Source: DASRJX01 sp035649235 (GTDB lineage Bacteria; Acidobacteriota; Polarisedimenticolia; Gp22-AA2). Taken from it: a stretch of 19,926 nucleotides of DNA. The stretch covers positions 1 to 19,926 of the forward strand of contig DASRJX010000204.1 of assembly GCA_035649235.1 (NCBI GenBank). The letters are read 5' to 3'. Made by a program: the position numbers and the translations under genes. Below are positions 16,238 through 19,926 of this stretch, one piece after another. Below the pieces are notes generated by a model. That model worked only from the letters and a program-made list of their open reading frames with translations, did no database searches and had not been told where the DNA came from. The stretch's first letter is position 1, and every line of letters starts with the position of its first letter.

Positions 16238-17437
16238 GTGCCAATAGGAACCGCCGTACACGAGAGGACCCTCCCGCTGTGCGAGAGCCTCAACTATCGC
16301 GAGTGGTCCGGCTACTTCGCGGTCAGCTCCTACGAAGTGCACCACCACCACGAGTACAACGCGATCCGGAACGCGGCGGCCCTGATCGACATCTCCCCTC
16401 TCTTCAAGTACGTGGTGTCGGGGCGGGACGCCCGGCGGCTCGTCGACCGGATCGTGACCCGCGACATGGGACAGGTCGCCGTCGGACAGATGGTCTACAC
16501 GCCCTGGTGCGACGAGCAGGGGAAGGTGATCGACGACGGGACGGTGATGCGCCTGGACGAGACCACCTTCCGGTGGACGGCGGCCGATCCGTCCCTGCGC
16601 TGGATCCGCCAGAACGCGTTGGGCCTCGAGGTCCAGGTCGAGGACGTCTCCTCGAAGGTCGCCGCGCTCGCATTGCAGGGGCCGACCTCGGCGCGCCTGC
16701 TGCAGGCGGCGGGCGCCGACGTGTCCTCCCTGCGCTATTTCCGTTTCCTGCGGGCCAGCCTCGCCGGCGTGCCGGTCGAGATCTCCCGCAACGGCTACAC
16801 CGGCGACCTCGGCTACGAGATCTGGATTCCGTGGGAGCGGGCGGTGACAGTCTGGGACGCCCTCATGGAGACGGGGCGCGGCTTCGACATTCATCCGACC
16901 GGCATGCTCGCCCTCGACATGGCCCGGATCGAAGCGGGGCTGGTGCTGATCGAGGTCGACTACGTCGGCAGCCGGCGGGCGCTGATCGAGGACCAGAAGT
17001 CGACGCCGCACGAGCTCGGGTTCGAGCGCCTCGTCGGCCTCGGGAAGTCGGAGCCCTTCGTCGGCCGGGCCGCGCTCGAGGCGGAGAGCCGCCGCGGCCC
17101 GCAGCGCCGGCTCGTCGGCCTGGAATTGGACTGGAGCGACCTGGAGCGCCAGTTCGAAAAAGTCGGCCTCACGCCCTCGGCGCCCGCCGCGGCGTCGCGC
17201 GTCGCCGTGCCTCTCTACCGGCGTGGGCGTCAGGTCGGCAAGGCGACCTCGACCACCTGGTCTCCGACCCTGAAGCGGATGATCGCGCTGGCCACGGTCG
17301 GGATCGAGGACTCGGCTCCCGGCACGCGGCTCCAGATCGAGATCACAGTGGAGGCGACGCGCCGGACGGCCGGCGCCGTGGTCGTCCCGCTGCCATTCTT
17401 CAACCCGCCGCGCAAGACAGCGGTTCCCGCTGTCTGA
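16238..17437 (+). CDS. GcvT-family aminomethyltransferase (folate-type), stand-alone
   Basis: This 399-aa protein has the glycine-cleavage T-protein fold. Relatives transfer a methylene or methyl group from an amine or sulfonium substrate to tetrahydrofolate (GcvT, DmdA, dimethylglycine and sarcosine demethylating domains). The start is GTG 16238, with GGGGA five nt upstream and a promoter before it. Visible features are AALIDISPLFKYVVSGRDA (N-terminal folate-binding lobe) and KVIDDGTVMRL, with D99-D100 at the place of the catalytic Asp region. ALQGPTSARLL, GYTGDLGYEIWIP (186-198) and ALDMARIEAGL follow. The usual GcvT VVNAG segment reads WTAAD, typical of the non-GcvT 'aminomethyl transferase' subgroup, and no glycine-cleavage P or H gene is adjacent. 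A true GcvT role is therefore unlikely. The divergent FAD oxidoreductases suggest an oxidative demethylation partner. Confidence 0.88.
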   Translation: MPIGTAVHERTLPLCESLNYREWSGYFAVSSYEVHHHHEYNAIRNAAALIDISPLFKYVVSGRDARRLVDRIVTRDMGQVAVGQMVYTPWCDEQGKVIDDGTVMRLDETTFRWTAADPSLRWIRQNALGLEVQVEDVSSKVAALALQGPTSARLLQAAGADVSSLRYFRFLRASLAGVPVEISRNGYTGDLGYEIWIPWERAVTVWDALMETGRGFDIHPTGMLALDMARIEAGLVLIEVDYVGSRRALIEDQKSTPHELGFERLVGLGKSEPFVGRAALEAESRRGPQRRLVGLELDWSDLERQFEKVGLTPSAPAAASRVAVPLYRRGRQVGKATSTTWSPTLKRMIALATVGIEDSAPGTRLQIEITVEATRRTAGAVVVPLPFFNPPRKTAVPAV

Positions 17438-17475
17438 GCGCGGCATCACGTTCGCACATCCGAGGAGGATGACTC

Positions 17476-17775
17476 ATGGCTCGTAGGCTTCCAGGCGCCC
17501 GCCGGGCGCGGGCGGTGCGCGATATAGAGGCCGGTCTCAAAATGCTAACCACGGGCTTGCGGCGCCTGGCGAGAGACGTCAACACGCTGCGGCTCATTAC
17601 GCCCAAAGACGCCGCGAAGCGCCGCCCGGTGACCCGGACCCTGCGGCTCCAGGGCCGCTACATGGGATTGATCCGGACCCTCCCCCTCCGCAAGAAGCAG
17701 CAGGTCATGGCGCTGCGCGCCGAGAAGGGCGTCGAGCACGCCATCCGCATGGCGCGGGAGCTGAAGGCCTCCTAG
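17476..17775 (+). CDS. Small, very basic conserved-looking protein of unknown function
   Basis: The gene encodes 99 aa and is preceded by a strong GAGGAGG site, so it is very likely real. It lies 38 nt after the aminomethyltransferase and is probably co-transcribed. The protein is rich in Arg and Lys throughout (MARRLPGARRARAVRD at the start, RKKQQVMALRAEKG near 75-88). It appears largely alpha-helical, and has no Cys, no signal peptide and no membrane segment. I do not recognise the family. Such a charge would suit nucleic-acid or ribosome binding, but that is only a guess. Local base composition dips near 17520-17550 (GATATAGAGG, CTCAAAATGC), unlike its neighbours. Confidence 0.7.
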   Translation: MARRLPGARRARAVRDIEAGLKMLTTGLRRLARDVNTLRLITPKDAAKRRPVTRTLRLQGRYMGLIRTLPLRKKQQVMALRAEKGVEHAIRMARELKAS

Positions 17776-17816
17776 CGGACACTCCGGGATCTCCTCACAG
17801 CCGGGCGTCCCGCCTC

Positions 17817-17845
17817 TTGCAATTCTCGCGGCAGACTCCTACGAT
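17817..17845 (+). promoter_or_regulatory. Candidate promoter of the lipoprotein-aldehyde dehydrogenase pair
   Basis: TTGCAA (17817-17822, 4/6), a 17-nt spacer and TACGAT (17840-17845, 4/6) precede the lipoprotein gene. Transcription would start near 17852. A GAGGGAGG ribosome-binding site follows a little upstream of ATG 17886. The match is moderate, and read-through from upstream is also possible. Confidence 0.4.
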
Positions 17846-17885
17846 CGCTGCACCGCCCCCCGATTCTCCCGAGGGAGGTTGTGCC

Positions 17886-18971
17886 ATGCCGAAGCGTCTG
17901 GTGCCGGGTGTCGTCGCCTTGCTGCCGCTCCTTGTCTCCTGCGCGCATCTCGTCCAGCCGCGGACCTACACCACGAACGTCGCGGCGGCGGAAAGGATGC
18001 AGCGCGACTACCTTCGGAAGGAGCTCGTCCGCGGGCTCCCCGAGGAGGCCTTCCGGCGCTGGTACACGCGCAGCGGGACGTGGACCGACACGGAGCGACC
18101 CTTCATCCGGAAGGTCCGCGTGGAAGGGGCCCTGACGGTCTACGAAGTCGGATCGGACCACGACGCGGCGGGCGAGGTGGTCTTCAGGGAGGGGGCGCTC
18201 GATCACTGGGTCCGCTGGCGTCTCGTTCAGGAGGCGGTCGTCTCCTCCTGGATGAAGGAGACGGTCGATCCGCCCGTGGTTCCGGACGCCACGTTGCGCC
18301 GGATAGCACCCCTCAATCCGCAGGCCGATCCTCCGATCTCCACCGAGGCGGGCGGCGCCGCGCGCTCCTGCGAGTTCAACGCCGGGGACGAGGTCGAGAC
18401 GCTCGTGCCGATCGTCTACGATCGGGAAGCGGGCAACCGGCTCGAGCGCTTCGCGCCGGGCTCGAAATCCGACGATCCGTCGGGCCGCTTCGCGCTCCTC
18501 CCGGCCGGAACGCGGCTCACGATCAGGCGCTGGAACCCCCTCGAAGGGCGTCGCGTGCTCGATGCGGACGGAGTCGAGTATCGGATCGACGCCCCGCTCG
18601 GGATGGCCACCTTCGCGGACGTCCTCTGCCCGGCGGGCCAGTGCGTTCCGGAGGGCCGGGTGGCGGTCCTGACCCGCGACCTCGAGGTGGCGGTCCCCGA
18701 CGCCGGCGGAACGGGGGAAGGCGCCGCCCTGGCGGTGCTGCCGGGGGCCTCCCGCATCCCGATCTGGCTGCGGCGCGCAGGGACCCTCGAGGCCGGAAGC
18801 GCCGTCACGATCCGGCGCTGGCCCGCCTGCGCCGCGAGGGAGGCGGTCATCGCGCCGCAAGGCGGCGCCGCAGCCGGCCTGCCCGAGATTCTCACGGTGC
18901 CGCTGGCGCCGCCCGGCCTCTTCGCGCCGGCCGCCTCGGGCGCCACAACGGAGACGAGGACTCGAACATGA
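17886..18971 (+). CDS. Lipoprotein of unknown function
   Basis: This 361-aa protein has a clear lipoprotein signal: MPKR, a hydrophobic core, and the lipobox LVSC with Cys19. It is expected to be anchored in a membrane on the periplasmic side. The ATG 17886 start is preceded by GAGGGAGG. The upstream in-frame extension (to 17817) is rejected because it would cover the promoter and bury the signal peptide. The mature part looks soluble and beta-rich. It contains a duplicated short motif, AGTRLTIRRW (207-216) and AGSAVTIRRW (303-312), suggesting two related small barrel-like modules (SH3-like is a guess). Cysteines occur in the AD-V-LC-PAGQC stretch. The family is not recognised. The stop overlaps the aldehyde dehydrogenase start (ATGA), an odd pairing of a lipoprotein with a cytoplasmic enzyme. 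Confidence 0.8.
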   Translation: MPKRLVPGVVALLPLLVSCAHLVQPRTYTTNVAAAERMQRDYLRKELVRGLPEEAFRRWYTRSGTWTDTERPFIRKVRVEGALTVYEVGSDHDAAGEVVFREGALDHWVRWRLVQEAVVSSWMKETVDPPVVPDATLRRIAPLNPQADPPISTEAGGAARSCEFNAGDEVETLVPIVYDREAGNRLERFAPGSKSDDPSGRFALLPAGTRLTIRRWNPLEGRRVLDADGVEYRIDAPLGMATFADVLCPAGQCVPEGRVAVLTRDLEVAVPDAGGTGEGAALAVLPGASRIPIWLRRAGTLEAGSAVTIRRWPACAAREAVIAPQGGAAAGLPEILTVPLAPPGLFAPAASGATTETRTRT

Positions 18972-19926
18972 GCGACCTCAGGATGGTCATCGACGGTCAG
19001 GACTCGGAGTCGACCTCGGGGGAGCGGACCGAGGTCCTGAATCCCGCCACGGGCAAGGCGAGCGGCAGCGTGCCGCGCGGCACGGCGGAGGACGTCAACC
19101 GGGCGGTCCGGGCGGCCCGCGCGGCCTTCCCCGCCTGGTCGCGGCTGACGCCGGGCGAGCGCTCGTCGCTCCTCCTGAAGCTGGCCGATCGGCTCGACCA
19201 GGACACGAAACGCCTCGCCGAATTGGAGACGGCGCAGACGGGCAAGCCGCTGAAGCTGTCGCTCCACTCCGACGTGCCGTTCGCCAACGACAACATCCGC
19301 TACATGGGGGCCCAGGCGCGGGTGCTCGACGGCACGGCGGCTGGGGAGTACGCGCAGGGTCTCACGAGCTTCCTCCGCCGCGAGCCGGTGGGCGTCGTCG
19401 GATCGATAGCGCCCTGGAACTATCCCTACCTCATGGCGGCCTGGAAGATCGGACCGGCCCTCGCGGCCGGGAACACCGTGGTGCTCAAGCCGGCGTCGAA
19501 CACCCCGCTGACGGCGATCGAGATCGCGAAGGCCGCGCTGGAGGTCGGGATCCCGAACGGCGTCCTGAACGTCGTCACCGGGCCCGGAGCCGAGATCGGC
19601 GCCGCCCTCTGCCGGCACGCGGACGTGAACATGGTCTCGCTGACCGGCGACACGGCGACCGGGACGCGCATCATGGAACAGGCGGCCGCGACCGTGAAGC
19701 GGCTGCACCTCGAGCTGGGAGGCAAGGCGCCGTTCATCGTCTTCGACGATGCGGACGTCGAGGCGGCCGTGCAGGGCGCGGTCGTCGGTGGCTACGTCAA
19801 CACGGGCCAGGACTGCACCGCGGCCACGCGCGTCTACGTCCAGAAGGGACGCCAGCGCGAGTTCCTGGAGGCCTTCCTTGCCGCCGTCAAGGCGATCCGC
19901 GTCGGGGACCCGCTGGCGGCCTCGAC
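18968..19926 (+). CDS. patD: Gamma-aminobutyraldehyde dehydrogenase-like ALDH (3' truncated by window)
   Basis: This is an NAD(P)-dependent aldehyde dehydrogenase with 319 codons visible and no stop before the window edge. The full protein would be about 475 aa. The start ATG overlaps the lipoprotein stop (ATGA). Motifs are IAPWNYPYLMAAWK (catalytic-site N151), NTVVLKPASNTPL, VSLTGDTATG, LELGGKAPFIVFDDADV (general base E249) and GQDCTAATRVYVQ (nucleophile C283). The GQDCTA motif and the AAGEY and LELGGKAP segments resemble E. coli PatD/YdcW, which oxidises 4-aminobutanal to GABA in putrescine breakdown. Betaine-aldehyde dehydrogenases usually have GQVCTN instead. The C-terminal oligomerisation region is missing. 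The specificity is inferred from motif and context. Confidence 0.85.
   Translation, partial: MSDLRMVIDGQDSESTSGERTEVLNPATGKASGSVPRGTAEDVNRAVRAARAAFPAWSRLTPGERSSLLLKLADRLDQDTKRLAELETAQTGKPLKLSLHSDVPFANDNIRYMGAQARVLDGTAAGEYAQGLTSFLRREPVGVVGSIAPWNYPYLMAAWKIGPALAAGNTVVLKPASNTPLTAIEIAKAALEVGIPNGVLNVVTGPGAEIGAALCRHADVNMVSLTGDTATGTRIMEQAAATVKRLHLELGGKAPFIVFDDADVEAAVQGAVVGGYVNTGQDCTAATRVYVQKGRQREFLEAFLAAVKAIRVGDPLAAS

Noticed and set aside
15894..16244. N-terminal extension of the first oxidoreductase
   Set aside because: Would start in or before the promoter; no family similarity. ATG 15893 has a strong ribosome-binding site and begins the FAD fold.
16238..17437. Genuine glycine-cleavage T protein
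   Set aside because: No P or H protein gene is adjacent, and the conserved VVNAG segment is replaced by WTAAD.
17776..17816. Terminator after the small basic gene
   Set aside because: Only weak GC pairing (GGGC/GTCC region) and no T run.
17817..17885. N-terminal extension of the lipoprotein gene
   Set aside because: Overlaps the promoter elements and would bury the signal peptide and lipobox. ATG 17886 has its own ribosome-binding site.
18955..18968. tRNA-like T-arm fragment (GGACTCGAAC)
   Set aside because: Lies within the overlapping coding ends and has no acceptor stem or anticodon arm around it.

Overview
The window is very GC-rich bacterial chromosomal DNA, densely packed with genes. 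No rRNA, tRNA, CRISPR array or insertion sequence was seen. The organism is probably an acidobacterium or a close high-GC relative. The best hint is a secreted VWFA-domain protein of the type expanded in Acidobacteriota. This placement is inferred from gene content only.

Region 1 (2-10442, + strand) is an alpha-glucan (glycogen) operon of six tightly coupled genes. They are: a DUF4912-GH57 branching enzyme whose 5' end lies outside the window; glgC (ADP-glucose pyrophosphorylase); a GH57 amylase/amylopullulanase-like hydrolase; a GH57 4-alpha-glucanotransferase/alpha-amylase; a GalT-family nucleotidylyltransferase; and glgA (glycogen synthase). The genes join by GTGA, TGATG or ATGA overlaps. 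The only two gaps (37 and 39 nt) each contain a micro-ORF whose stop overlaps the next start codon. Together they would make ADP-glucose, polymerise and branch it, and trim or rearrange the glucan. All three glucan-acting enzymes apart from the synthase are GH57, and no GH13 enzyme is present in the window. A short hairpin follows glgA.

Region 2 (10518-12710, + strand) is a single gene with its own sigma70-type promoter. It encodes an exported VWFA-domain protein that probably starts at a TTG codon. Its 3' end overlaps the convergent gene by 17 bp.

Region 3 (12694-19926) looks like an amine-catabolism locus. Two tandem PYROXD2-like FAD oxidoreductases, each 532 aa, lie on the minus strand. 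A 344-bp intergenic region with two divergent promoters separates them from a + strand series: a stand-alone GcvT-fold (folate-type) aminomethyltransferase, a small very basic unknown protein, a lipoprotein of unknown function, and an aldehyde dehydrogenase resembling gamma-aminobutyraldehyde dehydrogenase (PatD), cut by the window end. FAD amine oxidation, one-carbon transfer to folate and aldehyde oxidation would fit breakdown of N-methylated amines or polyamines. That is a hypothesis from gene content and is the most interesting possibility here.
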